Both the position numbers and the translations under genes were made by a program. The notes below the pieces were generated by a model. That model did no database searches and was not told where the DNA came from. It saw nothing but the letters and a program-made list of their open reading frames with translations. From the NCBI GenBank assembly GCA_036971475.1, contig JBAIZL010000005.1, positions 171,387,886 to 171,451,885 of the forward strand: a stretch of DNA of 64,000 nt. Reading direction: 5' to 3'. Positions 36,990 through 48,965 of this stretch are shown in pieces (the stretch's first letter is position 1; the number at the start of each line of letters is the position of its first letter). The stretch comes from Prosapia bicincta. Taxonomy: Eukaryota > Arthropoda > Insecta > Hemiptera > Cercopidae.

Positions 36990-37541
36990 GCATTTTGCGA
37001 CTTATAATATCGTTACCTTGTGACAGATTTCGCAAGTTCTGACACACAATGTGTTTATGGCTCTTTCTAATATAGTGATTTGTGCGTTTACTCTTCTCGG
37101 TGCTTGTGAATGGCGAATAAGTTCTTTTCCTTAGCAAGCTTCGCGATATTCATTAGTTTCATTTTCTATTGATAGTGCGTGTTTACGACGAAGATCTTAT
37201 AATCGTGATTCACGTTGCTCTTGCGTCTCATTTTCTAATATTAATGCTTGTCTATGTCGTAGATCTAGTAGTCGAAATTCGCGTTGTTTTTGAGCTACCT
37301 TTTTTAATAATACTGCATGTCTTTGGCGATCAGCTAATATTCGAGTTTCGCGCTGCACTTGAGACGCATCCTGAAATCTTTCGTTTGTATATGCGTAGGC
37401 GCTTAGCTTCTTCTGTTCCATTTGCAAACAAAACCTGTTGTTTTGTTTTTTTTCTAATCTTTGCTTGCGTTGTGTCGTTGTTTCTTTTCGCATTGTTTGT
37501 TTATTTCCAGTTCGTTTGTTTATTTTATTCCTTACATTCAT
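36990..37541 (-). pseudogene. Helitron-like protein, N-terminal remnant
   Basis: A minus-strand frame of about 180 codons, broken by two or three stops. It starts basic and charged, then has tandem units of about 23 residues with the pattern QRETRILADRQRHA, QREFRLLDLRHRQA, QRESRL. It goes on to a cysteine motif, TCEICHK, preceded by ERAINTLC. Runs of such QRE.RL repeats followed by C-x2-C-H-K are typical of N-terminal parts of Helitron replication/helicase proteins in arthropods, as I recall them. No Rep or helicase motif follows on this strand. Both strands are open over part of it because of the repeat. Confidence is limited by the short match. Confidence 0.5.
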
Positions 37542-37683
37542 TTTTTTAATTTAATTAGATACTGAATAGATATTTGTAAAAACTGTATTAATATCAATTG
37601 TCATCCACTATACAGGTAGCAAAAAAAAATATTTGAACTTAATTGGATGAATAAAAACGTATTTTATTAACGTTTGAAAATTT

Positions 37684-37735
37684 GTACAAGTTATATATAC
37701 CAGGAGAGTGTGAGCTAATAGAAGAAATTGAATAA
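37684..37735 (+). repeat. Short dispersed repeat (pair with 6813-6868)
   Basis: TTTGTACAAG, then TGTGAGCTAATAGAAG, as in the minus-strand copy at 6813-6868. It lies about 150 bp from the Helitron-like frame, but whether they belong to one element is unknown. Confidence 0.5.
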
Positions 37736-38139
37736 AAATATTGTTATTTTCCAATTACCTGTTAATTATTTCATTTAATTTAATATTCACTAGTGCGGAA
37801 CCTAAATTTAGTCCTTAAGCCAGAATGTCTCTCAAAAGATCCATGACCCCGAAAATAACCTAAAAGCTTAACGGTGGGTAATTTTTGGTTTTTGTTATAA
37901 ATTCAGGAGTTTGTCCACCTGAGAGATCTATCTCTTGGAATACAGGAGCTGTAATAGAATACGATTTCGGGAGATAGATCGTTACTTTCTTATGGACTAG
38001 GTAAGTGGTTACATCAGAGAAAGTAAAGAAGAGTATGAGTTGCCGGTAAAAGCAAAATGGAAGTGAGGTTAGGTGATGGAAAAATAATAACAATAAACTA
38101 ATAATATTAAAGAAAGGTAAGGGTGGTGAAGTCCGTAGG

Positions 38140-39665
38140 ACACTACAGAAAGCTATTGTCACTACACAAGGCTACTATTCTTATTTAAAGTTAGGATCAA
38201 TATTAAATCTTATTGCCGCTATAGAACGCTTTTTAAAATTAAATAACGGTATTGTTACTACAGACAGTTATAGTCACTACAGAAAGCTATTGTCACTATA
38301 GAAAGTTATTGTCACTATTGAAGGCTAATGCCAGTACAGAAATGCCACCACTCAAGGCTAGTGTAGCAAGCTTTTTATTTTCAAAAAGCATGGATTTAAA
38401 CATCCAGCAAGGCATCGCTCTGTATCTCCAACAAGACCTACTAGTTGTGTTCATTTCAACGCATTTGATTTACATGGATGTCGACATCGACGCGAACTAC
38501 TCATCTACCGACATATACTTGTTCTGTTCGCGCCCTAAGGATATTCTCACTACAGAAAGCTATTGTCACTATAGAAATCTATTGTTACTATAGAACGTTG
38601 TCACTATTTACGGCTAATGCCACTACAGAAAGCTATTGTCACTACACAAGGAGATCCATTCTATATAACGCTATGGCCCCTACTGAAGTTAATTGCGTTA
38701 CAGAATGCCTTTTTTAACTAATTAAGGATATTGTCCCTACTATAGAAAGCTATTGTCACTATTGAAGGCTAATGCCACTGCAGAATGCTACTGTCCCTAC
38801 ACAGGTTATTCTTCCTATATAAAACTAGGGTCCCTATTAAATCTTATTACCGCTATAGAACGCTTTTTAAAATTAAATATACTGTCACTACAGGCAGCTA
38901 TCGTCACTAGAGAAAGTTATTGTCACTATAGAATGTCATTGTCATTATTGAAAGCTATTGTCACTATTGATGGGTAGTGCCATTACAGAAAGCTATTGCC
39001 ACTAGACATGGCTATATTTTCCTATATAAAGCAATGGTCACTACTAAAGTTTATTCGCGCGGCAGAACGCTGTTTCGTAACTAAATAAGGATATTCTAAC
39101 TACAAAAATATTTTGACACTGTAGAAAGCTATTGTCGCTATCGAAGGCTAGTGCCACTACAGAAATCTATTGCCACTACACAAGGCTATTTTTCCTATAT
39201 AAAATTATGGTCACTATTAATGTCAGTTGGCGCTATAGAGCCCTTTTTCTTAACTTAATAAGGATATTATCACTACAGAAAGCTATCGTCACTATAGAAA
39301 TCTATTGTCAAAATTGAAAGCTATTGTCACTATTGAAGGATAGTGGCACTACAGACAGCTATGTCACTAGATAAGGCGATTCTTTCTATATAAAGCTAGG
39401 GTCACTTTTAAATCTTATTGCCGCTATAGAACTATTTTTAAACTAAATAAACAGTATATTGTCACTACGGAAAGCTATTGTGACTATAGAAAGCTATTGT
39501 TACTATAGAAGGGTATTGTCACTATAGAATGCAACTGTCACTACAGAAGGCCAATAAAACAATGGAGGACCTTTGTCTCTATAGAAGGGTATTGCCAATA
39601 AATAAATATATTTTCACTACAGAAAGCTAATTTCACTACTTATAGTTACTAGACGAGGCTATTGT
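38140..39665 (+). repeat. GAAAGCTATTGTCACTA minisatellite, array 2
   Basis: Same 18-bp family as array 1: AGAAAGCTATTGTCACTAT and variants. It is organised in higher-order units of about 160-200 bp that each include CTATATAAAGCTATGGTCAC, an ATTGCCGCTATAGAACGC segment and TAAATAAGGATATTGTCACTA. A non-repeat segment of about 170 bp interrupts it at about 38360-38530. ORFs in the array come from the repeat. Confidence 0.88.
38360..38530. other. Non-satellite insert within array 2
   Basis: About 170 bp with no 18-bp units and a more even base composition. The repeat resumes with GCGCCCTAAGGATATTC on the right. Part of an ORF (MDLNIQQGIALYLQQDLL) lies here, without a known match. It may be an old insertion. 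Confidence 0.4.
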
Positions 39666-40350
39666 CACAATAGAAGGTTATAATTATGATTTGGGGGGTG
39701 GGTCCAGTCGAACACTCCTACAGGCAATACTGTACAGAGGCTCCGACACCTGTGCATCAAGGACAGTCCCTGACCAATGACAGAAGTGGCTGGTGGACCA
39801 TCATCGTCCTTATCTCTTCGCCAGGACACGCTTTCAGCAGCAATTCTGATAAAGTTTGCCAACCTCTTTTAGCACTTTCAACGCGCAATGGTTCTAATCA
39901 GTCTAAAAACACTACGAGGAAATGTAAGTGTTCTTATGTAGGAATATTATGTTATTAGTGGATAAGTATATGGAAATATCTTTGAATGTGTCTTTTGGGA
40001 AGCAAACCCCCTCTTAGTAGGTGTAGCTATTACGCACCTCCTGCGGGAAGAGGCAAGTGAATGAGCAAATTGGTGGAATCAGGGAACAAGAGCAAAGTAC
40101 AAGCGAAGATTGATAGAATCAAGAAACAACATGATATCGAATATAGAAAGCAATGGAACGAGCTGAAAGTGAACAAGGAGATTGATTTGATGAGAATAAC
40201 AAGAAACGAGAACTTGAAACAAAATAAAAGGCAAGAAACCCGTAGAACCAGCAGTGACACAATAAAAACTGTTTTTAATGGTGATAACATTGTAGAACTA
40301 TGATTGACAGTATGTAAAGACTACAATGCACTCAGCGATACGGCAATGAA
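39666..40350. other. Region between array 2 and the MITE
   Basis: 39665-39862 is open on the minus strand in a G+C-richer patch, and 40061-40303 is open on the plus strand with a very basic and acidic, coiled-coil-like sequence (NKSKVQAKIDRIKKQHDIEY). Neither matches a family I recognise, and neither has a visible promoter. Confidence 0.3.
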
Positions 40351-40354
40351 GGTA

Positions 40355-40775
40355 CAGTCGAATCACTTTGTGAAAAATCGGGGATGCGTACTGCCAAGAG
40401 GCGCCAGTGCGCATGCGCGTTAGGGCGACAGCTCTGAGTGACACTTCAGTTGCTCGTGAAAGTGGTGGATCTACACGTACCTTTCCAAAAACATTTTCCG
40501 GTGTTTTGTTTTGATTTATATTTTGTGTTATCTTTTGTATTTTATAGTGCACGTGTTTTTAGTTTCTTTAAGAAATGGTGCAACCGGGTGGTGCCCGGGT
40601 TCTTTCTCTTGACGTGCATAAACGAATCAACTCAGCTGAAAGTGTGTAGTCAGGCTAGTAGCGTTTCTACTTAGAACTTTCTCTTCCTCCTCCCCTCGCA
40701 AGCAGAGAAACCCCACCCTTAACCCCCCCTCCCCATGTCTGCGCGAGGCGTTTTTTTGTCAAAGTGATTCAACTG
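40355..40775. mobile_element. TA-flanked MITE with pogo-like ends, 421 bp
   Basis: Left end CAGTCGAATCACTTTGTGAA, right end (reverse complement) CAGTTGAATCACTTTGACAA. Both sit directly against TA (40353-40354 and 40776-40777), the expected target duplication of the Tc1/mariner superfamily. CAGTYGAA-type ends are typical of pogo/Tigger elements. The interior is CpG-rich for this window (GCGCATGCGCG at about 40411; a CCGGGTGGTGCCCGG near-palindrome near 40590) and has no transposase. Non-autonomous. Confidence 0.8.
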
Positions 40776-41833
40776 TAATATTACCTTTCCCAACTACCTA
40801 TGATGTGAACAGGCATTCTTAACTATGTGCTTCATGAAAAATAAATACAGGAATCGGCTTGAATACAGTATTATTTCAGAGTAAAAGGTTCACGTATGGA
40901 ACCTAACATTTCTTAAATCGTAAACTCAAAAGACATATCTCACTGCAGTTATTGTTAAATTGTGAGTTATTTCAGTTGCAACTGATAATATCATTAATAT
41001 TCTTATTATACTTTTATTCAATAACTTTTCTCTGTTCATGGCAATTAAATCAGGCTTGTGATACTCGTTTTTACTTCAATAACTCCTCTTTTCCAATAAA
41101 ATATTAATATAAATCAGTTTATTGATTTCGCCTGGACCTACAAACGTTAACATGTTGATAGTCTTATTTTTGTATCATAAATAAAAATAAAACAATTCGT
41201 GTATGTACTTGTAATAAACTTGTGGTAGCATCAAATTTAAGTTTCATATGTAAGAACAATTTCCACCATAAAATAAGTGGGTATATAAAAAGCGCATAGA
41301 ATTAGTGGTTGCTAACATAATCAACCCCATGCTGAAGGAGTTTTCCTAACAAATCAGAGCATAGGTGTACAAGATCACGAGTAATATTATATCTTACATC
41401 CTTTTAAAAAATACCAAAGAGGTTCCAAATTTGCAATTCTCTTACGTTCTGTTGTTCACAAAGGATTTACATTACATAATTAAAATAATAACTATTGTAC
41501 ATACGCAGGACAATAACAGGTCGTGCAGGTAGTGTGCTGGCAGGGCGTATAAGGTCAAGGAAACAACCTCGGACAACTGCCAGCATGGTTAGAAATTTTA
41601 CAATTTTTCTATAAAACAGTCTTTATATATATAAAGAGAGATCTCCGATAAGCAAGGCTTTTAAAAACAAGAATATTCAGGCTATATTCAGTATATTTAC
41701 TGTACTTGAACAAATAACTATTCAAAGCATTTCTCTAATATTATTTCTATATTCAAAAACATTAGTAAATAGACTTTACTCAAAACACAACTCAGTCTGT
41801 ATTTAAAAATACAAGCAGGCATACAAATAAAAT

Positions 41834-42005
<172 letters not shown>

Positions 42006-42511
42006 CTAACTGTAGCAATACTGTTTCCATCTATTCATATTTGTAATTATTACAATAATTGTTGACCTACCTAAACACTATAACAAACACTCATGCCTTC
42101 TTTTTTTATGTATTTTTTGTTCCTAAATATCAATTTTTCTGTCATTCCATTCTCTAAGGAATTCAAATTAAATTTTTTTATTACATATTTTCCGCCATCT
42201 TTGTTTTTTTCTGTTTTTGTTTAATTTAAATTCATACCATTGAAACCTTCGTGAGGAATCATATTTTCTAATTGACTGTATATTTCATCAACTACTGATG
42301 AGCAGTTACTGAATGTATTTTACTTATTATGATTGATTTCATACTTTCTGTATGACATAACTGCCTTGTTTGAATCATACGGTATTCAAAGAATGTAAAG
42401 GGTTCAGCTCTACGCTTCAACTGTTAATTAATACCCTATATAATTGTAAAGGTACTAGATACTCAAATACAAATTCTGAATTGATCCTTGGTTTTGAGAC
42501 AGAAATTCGCT

Positions 42512-42575
42512 GGCACTTCATGGGTCCAAACGCTTCTAGGTTGGTGGTCAAGTGTTTTACCCACTAGATAGCCTA
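42512..42575 (-). repeat. tRNA-like SINE head (degenerate)
   Basis: Minus strand: box A-like AGGCTATCTAGTGGGTAAAA and a weak box B, GTTTGGACCC. Same general layout as the other heads. Confidence 0.45.
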
Positions 42576-42983
42576 ACTGTTATAGGGATTCTTGTATTTC
42601 TGTAGTTAAATGCAAAGAGAAATCAATCATGGTGTTGTAGGTGGCAAGTTTGTACTGTTTTTTCTTAAATGAAATCTGTGTAACTATGGAGGTATTTATA
42701 GTCGGCATATCCTGTTTATATTTAGCTAAGGTATATAATTATGTTATACCCGTAGGCCGGTTCTGGTATTAACAAAAGCTGTAGAATAGAAGGTCAAACA
42801 TGTACTTCACACATCTCCATGAACTTGTAACATAGGCATAGTCGTGACCATAAACCTCAGAGTGTATGTAACATATTTATCGAAAGTCGTTAAAGACATA
42901 CTAAAATTAATAAAACTTTATTGTCCTTTGGTAAAATTTTATTAATTCTCTATCAAAAAGTACAATACATTGTGTCTATCATT

Positions 42984-43054
42984 GAGTGATCTAGTAGTTG
43001 GATCATTTTACTACTAATCTTTAAATATTAGGTTCGATCCCCAGTAGTGGCATA
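42984..43054 (+). repeat. tRNA-like SINE head, plus strand
   Basis: GTGATCTAGTAGTTGGATCA serves as box A and GGTTCGATCCC (43031-43041) as a near-perfect box B; the size is about 70 nt. It is the only copy on the plus strand. The anticodon arm (ACTACTAATCTTTAAATATTAG) pairs poorly, so I do not call a tRNA gene. A moderately G+C-rich body continues to about 43225. Confidence 0.55.
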
Positions 43055-43229
43055 GAATTTTTATGGGGATTTTCAACCCTACCCCAAACGACTCAATGTA
43101 AGGCAACCCTGTAAATATGAGAACCTAGAGCGGTTGAAGCATATTGCTCTTCAAACTATCTCACCTTAATAGTTATGGCTGAAAAGGGTAGCCTTACCCT
43201 CTAAGCCATCCTAAACCAATGGTATAAGA

Positions 43230-44070
43230 CATTAATACTTAGATTATATGGATGGTTGTTTGTGTATGTAACAGGGACAATAAAAGAAATTTCTCCAAAA
43301 GAATGCTTTAAAAATATATATTACTTCAGACACAAATTTCAAGAAAACTGGGAACTTTAAAAACATTGAATTGCATAGTTATATTTCAGAAGATCGTTAA
43401 ATATTTTGTTTTAAATTAATTTCAATTATTTTATAAAAAATAGATTTTAGAAAATACCCTTAGGCAAAATCTAGTCAACTACCTGGTGCCACAGGGCTCT
43501 AGTGAATCATCTAACTGTCTAGTTTTGAACTTTCATATTCGATATGTGCATAAAAACAAAACGGCACGTGCAAGAAATATGTGAAAAATATGTTTTGTTT
43601 TATTTTTTTGACGTATAATTATTATAAATATATGGTTCCTGAAAATAACTGTCACAATTTATTACATGAGTAATAGAATCCGGTTCTAAGCTGTGACGGC
43701 CTCCATAAGAAATATGCAAATTTCATACCTCTGGGTTATATATGATTTAAAATAGTCTAGAAACGGACCCTCGTCAGAGAGACATAAATATCTGAACACA
43801 TAAGATACAACATCTCCCACATTTTTGGTTTGGTATTAGTTATGATTTTATCAGGTAAATGATATCCTGGAATCTGCATAAATAGAGCATGATAAATGTT
43901 CGTTTTTGTACTTTATTGAGATTTTGTCTATTAAAAGCTATTGTTTTCTTATTTCAGCGTTGTGTAACACTATAAATTTATTATATTTTATACTAAATAT
44001 ATATAATAAAGTAATCTGAATAAAACGTCTTTCCTAAACAAACGTTAACATTATCAGTCAGAAAATAGTA
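43230..44070. other. Intergenic AT-rich region
   Basis: Nothing recognised. Confidence 0.4.
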
Positions 44071-44074
<4 letters not shown>

Positions 44075-44124
<50 letters not shown>

Positions 44125-44441
44125 AATCCTTAGATGAATTATTTTTTCTTGTTGTATATGAATGGTGAAATAAAATAATTTACATAAACAAGAATATACT
44201 AGTATTACTTCATTTTATTGTTGATTGCAGCTTTTCGCTAATTTACATTATTAGCATTTTCAAAATTTATAAATCACTGTCCAATTATAGGGCTAGAGTC
44301 TCTAGTCACTCTAGTCACATAACTGGACAGTGATTTATAAATTTTGAAAATGCTAATAATGTAAATTAGCGAAAAGCTTCAATCAACAATAAAATGAAGT
44401 AATACCCGTATATTCTTGTTTATGAAAATTATTTTATTTCA

Positions 44442-44507
<66 letters not shown>
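44075..44507. mobile_element. Foldback element inside a TA microsatellite
   Basis: Two arms of about 125 bp (44163-44288 and 44319-44443) are almost perfect reverse complements around a 30-bp loop. The left arm runs from GGTGAAATAAAATAATT to ACTGTCCAATTAT and the right arm mirrors it. Pure (TA)n tracts flank both sides (about 44075-44121 and 44445-44507). There is no coding capacity. It is best read as a palindromic MITE that inserted into, or carries, TA repeats. Confidence 0.88.
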
Positions 44508-44516
<9 letters not shown>

Positions 44517-45460
44517 AAGTAATTATCTTTACAGAACGGTTTTATTGGAAGATATTCTGTACTAGTAAACAACGTTTAGAACACATTAAAACTCTCGGAA
44601 ATAATTCAATGCAGTGTTGTCTGCAAACATAGAAAATGTTTTACTTAGTTGTCTAATAACATGTGGATTCAGATATAAGTTATATCTGCAAGATTCATCT
44701 TAAGGATTTCTGATCTCTTTCTAGATAGCCCTAGTTGTTCTTTTTCTGTATAAGTAAAATGTTTTTTTTTCTTCTAAAAAAATTTGTTAATGGTTTTATT
44801 GTGTTTTTGGTTTACCTACGTTAATATCTCTCAGTTTTTTTATGTTAAACTGCCAACCAATAGTTTAAGTTAGTTGAATAATTAATTCACATCCTCATTA
44901 CATAATGTTCTCCCTTCCCAGTTTTTATTTCTCTTATGTTAAAAAATACGAATAAGATTTTATTTCTAAACACTCTAAGCCCTGGTGTAGAAATATATAT
45001 GAACCGTGGGTGTTTTCATATCTCAAACCTCAAGCGGCATCGAAAGTTTTTTAAAGAAATATTGAACTAGAGATTGATTCTTGCTTTCGAGCTTATGAAT
45101 CTCCTCTGGTGTTATAGATATTATGAATTGAGATTGTAACTTAAACCGACTTCAAAAGAGGAAGAGGTTCTTTAATCGACCCGTATATTCTTTAAAATGT
45201 TTGTTGCTCTATAACTTTGAAATTATCGAACCTGTCAACGTGAATTTGCTTGCAAATGAAAGAGTAAACCTTCCCGGTGGTCCCATTATAGTTACATCCC
45301 AATTCGTCTGATTTTAGACAACAGTAAGCTATTCTAATCTTAAGTAAATAACATTCTAATAAGGATTTTTGACTATAAAATAACTAATATGCATAATAAA
45401 CAGCCACGCCATTTATTTCATGTAGGTCATGTATCATAGGTAAAATACAAATAAATAATA
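44508..45460. other. Intergenic AT-rich region
   Basis: No gene or repeat identified. Confidence 0.4.
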
Positions 45461-45474
45461 TAAAACTAATACAT

Positions 45475-45600
45475 TTTTTTATTTATTGCTTGCGAATGCC
45501 GCTTAGAACGAGCATCATCAGATATATTCTAATGAACTAATTTCTCTAATGAAAGCGACTTTTTTCGATGGTATACCCATATTTATATAATATTACGATA
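45475..45600 (-). mobile_element. Possible second Penelope-like end (weak)
   Basis: Minus strand: TATAAATATGGG followed by CTGATGATG and AATAAATAAA in the order seen at 14460-14600, but without a GAAA core. Weak. Confidence 0.2.
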
Positions 45601-45855
45601 TATTATAACTCGAATGAGTTGAGCCAAAATAAATATACTGAAAACACAATTTAGTTCATCTACCGTAAAAGAGATATTCAATAATCCTCATGAGGTGAAA
45701 ACCTCATTACTTCACTGAATAACAACAGACAAATTCATTAAATATAACTTTACTGTAAATTTTCACCTTATTTTCTTTGTTAATATTCTACGTGTAAAAA
45801 AACGCTTTTTAAAATAATTATTACAAATAGCAATATTGTATATTTACCTGAGCTT

Positions 45856-46248
45856 TTAAATTACATGATTATTAACGCTTTTTAAATGGATACGAAAAAA
45901 AATAATTGGAAAATAAGTAAGAATATGTAGGATTTTAGGAAAATTCGTCAAGGAAATTTCCAACATAAAACCCTCAATGTATTCCTCTGACACTGATATA
46001 TTTATCGTATTATTCAAGAGATGCCAAATATTTGAGTAATGGCTAACCAATACGTTTAGAAGGATATACACATTGAAATTTGTATGGATAAATTTGGTAA
46101 CTGTGCCAACATAATCAGCGGCAAAAAAATGAAATTCGATTATAATATATAGATAGAAATTAGAGATCATTAGAGGATTACCTCTAAAAATGAAGAACAG
46201 TCTGTTTAGAAAAAAAACAGAACTGTCTTCAAAAACAAACCCAAACAT
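45856..46248 (-). other. Hydrophobic ORF of 130 codons, unassigned
   Basis: Begins with ATG and ends in a stop. It is very rich in F, I, L and N, as random AT-rich DNA would give, and has no recognisable motif. A chemoreceptor fragment cannot be ruled out, but nothing positive supports it. Confidence 0.15.
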
Positions 46249-47160
46249 ATACTTTTTACTTACTAAAAAGTAAAAAATAATTTATGTAATAACGAAAACA
46301 GAATTTGTTATAAGCTTAATTAACACAAAGAAAATTTTAAATCATACCTTGTATTTGGTAGTCCATCAAATATATTCCAAAGATTTCCGAAACAGCTTTT
46401 TGATTGGTTGATTTCCCATGAGTAATTAGAGCGAACCATAGAGTCTTCTCACGAAACAAAAATTTAATTTATTCGATATTATGGGAGTATGCGAGACCAT
46501 AATTGATATTTATTTTCGGACATTGATAAAAAATATTGTTTTCGTTATTGGAAAATTGTTTTTTAAGTAAAAGTTATATGTTTGGGTTCCTTGTTTTAAA
46601 GCGGTTCTGTTTTTTTTTTTAATTTCATTTTATTATTTTTTTTTATCATGCCAGCGATTTATTTTTGTATTTATGTGGACTCACACTTGGCAACTATCGA
46701 CTGCAGAGGAGCTTTTCGTAACATTAAGGAAGAAAATTTTAAAAAGTGAAATTAATCAGTTTTTAAAAATACCTACAAAACTACATTTCACAGTAGTGGA
46801 AAAATGTGTAAAATTATCTAATAAATTTTACAATTTGAAAATATTATGACCTTTGTTTGTATAACATTGTGTATTTCATAATGATGCCATTATACAATAA
46901 TTAACATTACCATAAACGAAAGGCATGTTGCCTTAGGTACTAAGCTACTAAAATTAAACTCTTTCAGATATAAAAATAAACCATGGAATAACTTTGTCCT
47001 TTTATTACCATTAACAAACAAAAACAACGTAAAACACTAAAATACCCTTGGATCTGGCAATTTGTTGAGGTCAACATATTGACTATGACACTTACCAACT
47101 TTACCAATAAAGTAATGACACTTGTAGTCAAACAATGGCACAACTTCCGTGAAACTCCGT
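46249..47160. other. Intergenic AT-rich region
   Basis: Nothing recognised. Confidence 0.4.
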
Positions 47161-47179
47161 AAACATGATGCGATATTGG

Positions 47180-47390
47180 CAGATTGACAGATTGCACTGG
47201 ACTTTTGCCGGATTTAAACTCGGGTGGTCTGACCGCCCGCTGGTCCCGCCGCCGGTCCCGATTTATTATGAGGGAGTCCAATTTATGTTTTTGTTATTGG
47301 ATACTTTGCGGTGGCTCTGAGAGACGTACAAGGCTCATTAGCGGCTTCTGGAAGTCTTCGGCATCGCTTAGTCAACGCTTATGTCTTACT
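47180..47390. other. G+C island
   Basis: GTGGTCTGACCGCCCGCTGG and following CCGCCGGTCCCG stand out sharply from the flanks. Both strands are open across it (plus 47184-47411, minus 46964-47281). The composition suggests part of a transposon or an isolated exon; no domain is visible. Confidence 0.35.
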
Positions 47391-47399
47391 TTATGTTTA

Positions 47400-48800
47400 A
47401 GCTTGATGTGACATATTGTTTTAAATAATGTGTGATGCTATGTTTTTGTAACCTTCTAAAGAATGCTTAGAGTCTATGAATGCCTATATACATCTGAAAT
47501 ATTTTATATGGAAATGTACACGACTATACTTAAAATAAAATTACATCTTTTATCTTTGTGATAGTGTTTTAAAAAATGTGCCTATTTTCATAGGCTCTTT
47601 ATAAAGAATTCTCTTTCGTGTAAAATGAGAAGGTCTATGCGGGATTAGATTACATTATGATGTAAACAAAACACTCACACTTGTCTTATTTTATACATAA
47701 AAATTATAAAATTAAAACCCACAACTTTTAGATATTAGATTGTCCTGTGCTTGGCTAACCCTTATTATAAGGTTGGGGTTAATTAAAAACATCTTGACTT
47801 GATTAATATGTTGTTATGAAATTTCAATAAATAATTACCGAAACGTTATTTCGGTTGATAGATATTTGACCATAACATTTTAAAAGGGCAATTAAAAAAA
47901 GTGGTAAAGTAAAAAAAAAAAAAAATTAATCCTGTAAATACTAAAACCAGTAATTTTTATAAGTTAATATATTTTCTAATGTTGGCAGTTCTATCTTATA
48001 ACGAAGATGCCTGTTTCGGAAGATGTATGTCTTAGTTAACTTAGCAGAAGAGGTAAAACGAGATAAAAAAGGACTACTTGAATCAATCGTCTTTAATATA
48101 TGTCACCCCTGTGTTGTTCCTTTAAAATACATGAAATTTTGTACTCTTGAATAGTTAATTGGCCGAAACTTGTAAATAAATATTTAAGTCCTGAGTAGGA
48201 TTTCAATTAGGGATAGACACGTTGAGTAATGTTTTAAAACAGAAATGTTTTTACAGGTTTATATTTGTTGCAAACCAATCGAATTAATCATAAACACTAG
48301 ACGTATAATTAGCAAATGATTTTAACTTGTTTTTATGTATGTTAAAGTGAGGAAGTTTTTAATAGTAGCTTAAGTACACAATGGTAACCGAAAACCTAAA
48401 ATATAAGTAAAGGTGTTGGAGTGAAAAGAACTATTAATATTTTTTTTAAATATCCATTTTTTCTGAAAGAACTGAAAAAATAGAAGATAATTCAATAATT
48501 TCAATAATTAAATACAAGCATTAGGCTACGTTTACTATTTATGTCACTTTAATGAAATACGACACATGATGAAATTCGAAAGATTAGGTTTTTGTCTTTC
48601 ACACTAAGACATATGGTACGTAATTGCTTTGGTACACGCTTTTTAGTTTATATTTTAGAAAAGAAAAAAATGGACTTTCCATTGTTGTTAGTTTAAATAA
48701 AATGTTTTTGTTGGCGGTTACAAAACATTATCACAACACCGTACCCAATATATTGCCTTCCAAGGTCAGACGATTGAATAACATTAACTAAGCTAGGCCA
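47400..48800. other. Intergenic AT-rich region
   Basis: Only a poly(A) run near 47912-47926. No gene seen. Confidence 0.4.
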
Positions 48801-48825
48801 GTCCAAGAGATCTTTGGCCAGAAGG

Positions 48826-48965
48826 TATAAAACTCGCGACAAATAAGGTTACTGCATTATTCAACAGACACAGTATTTCAATTTTAAATAACGCACTTGA
48901 GGAATCAAGCCTATCTTTAGGTTCAATGAGGAGGTATTATTGTGTACTGAGAGTCTGTGGAGTGG
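48826..48965 (+). promoter_or_regulatory. Candidate TATA promoter and short first exon
   Basis: TATAAAA at 48826-48832 is followed about 30 bp later by TTATTCAACAG, a possible start site, and by an ATG at 48926. The frame MRRYYCVLRVCGV reaches a GTGAGC donor at 48966. The layout resembles the first exons of the two cuticle genes, but no matching downstream exon was found in this window. Speculative. Confidence 0.22.

Noticed and set aside
37169..37549. 126-codon plus-strand ORF
   Set aside because: Antisense to the charged Helitron-like repeat frame, which has recognisable QRE.RL units and a cysteine motif.
38140..39665. CRISPR-like array
   Set aside because: Units are contiguous and diverged without unique spacers, in an animal genome; it is a minisatellite.
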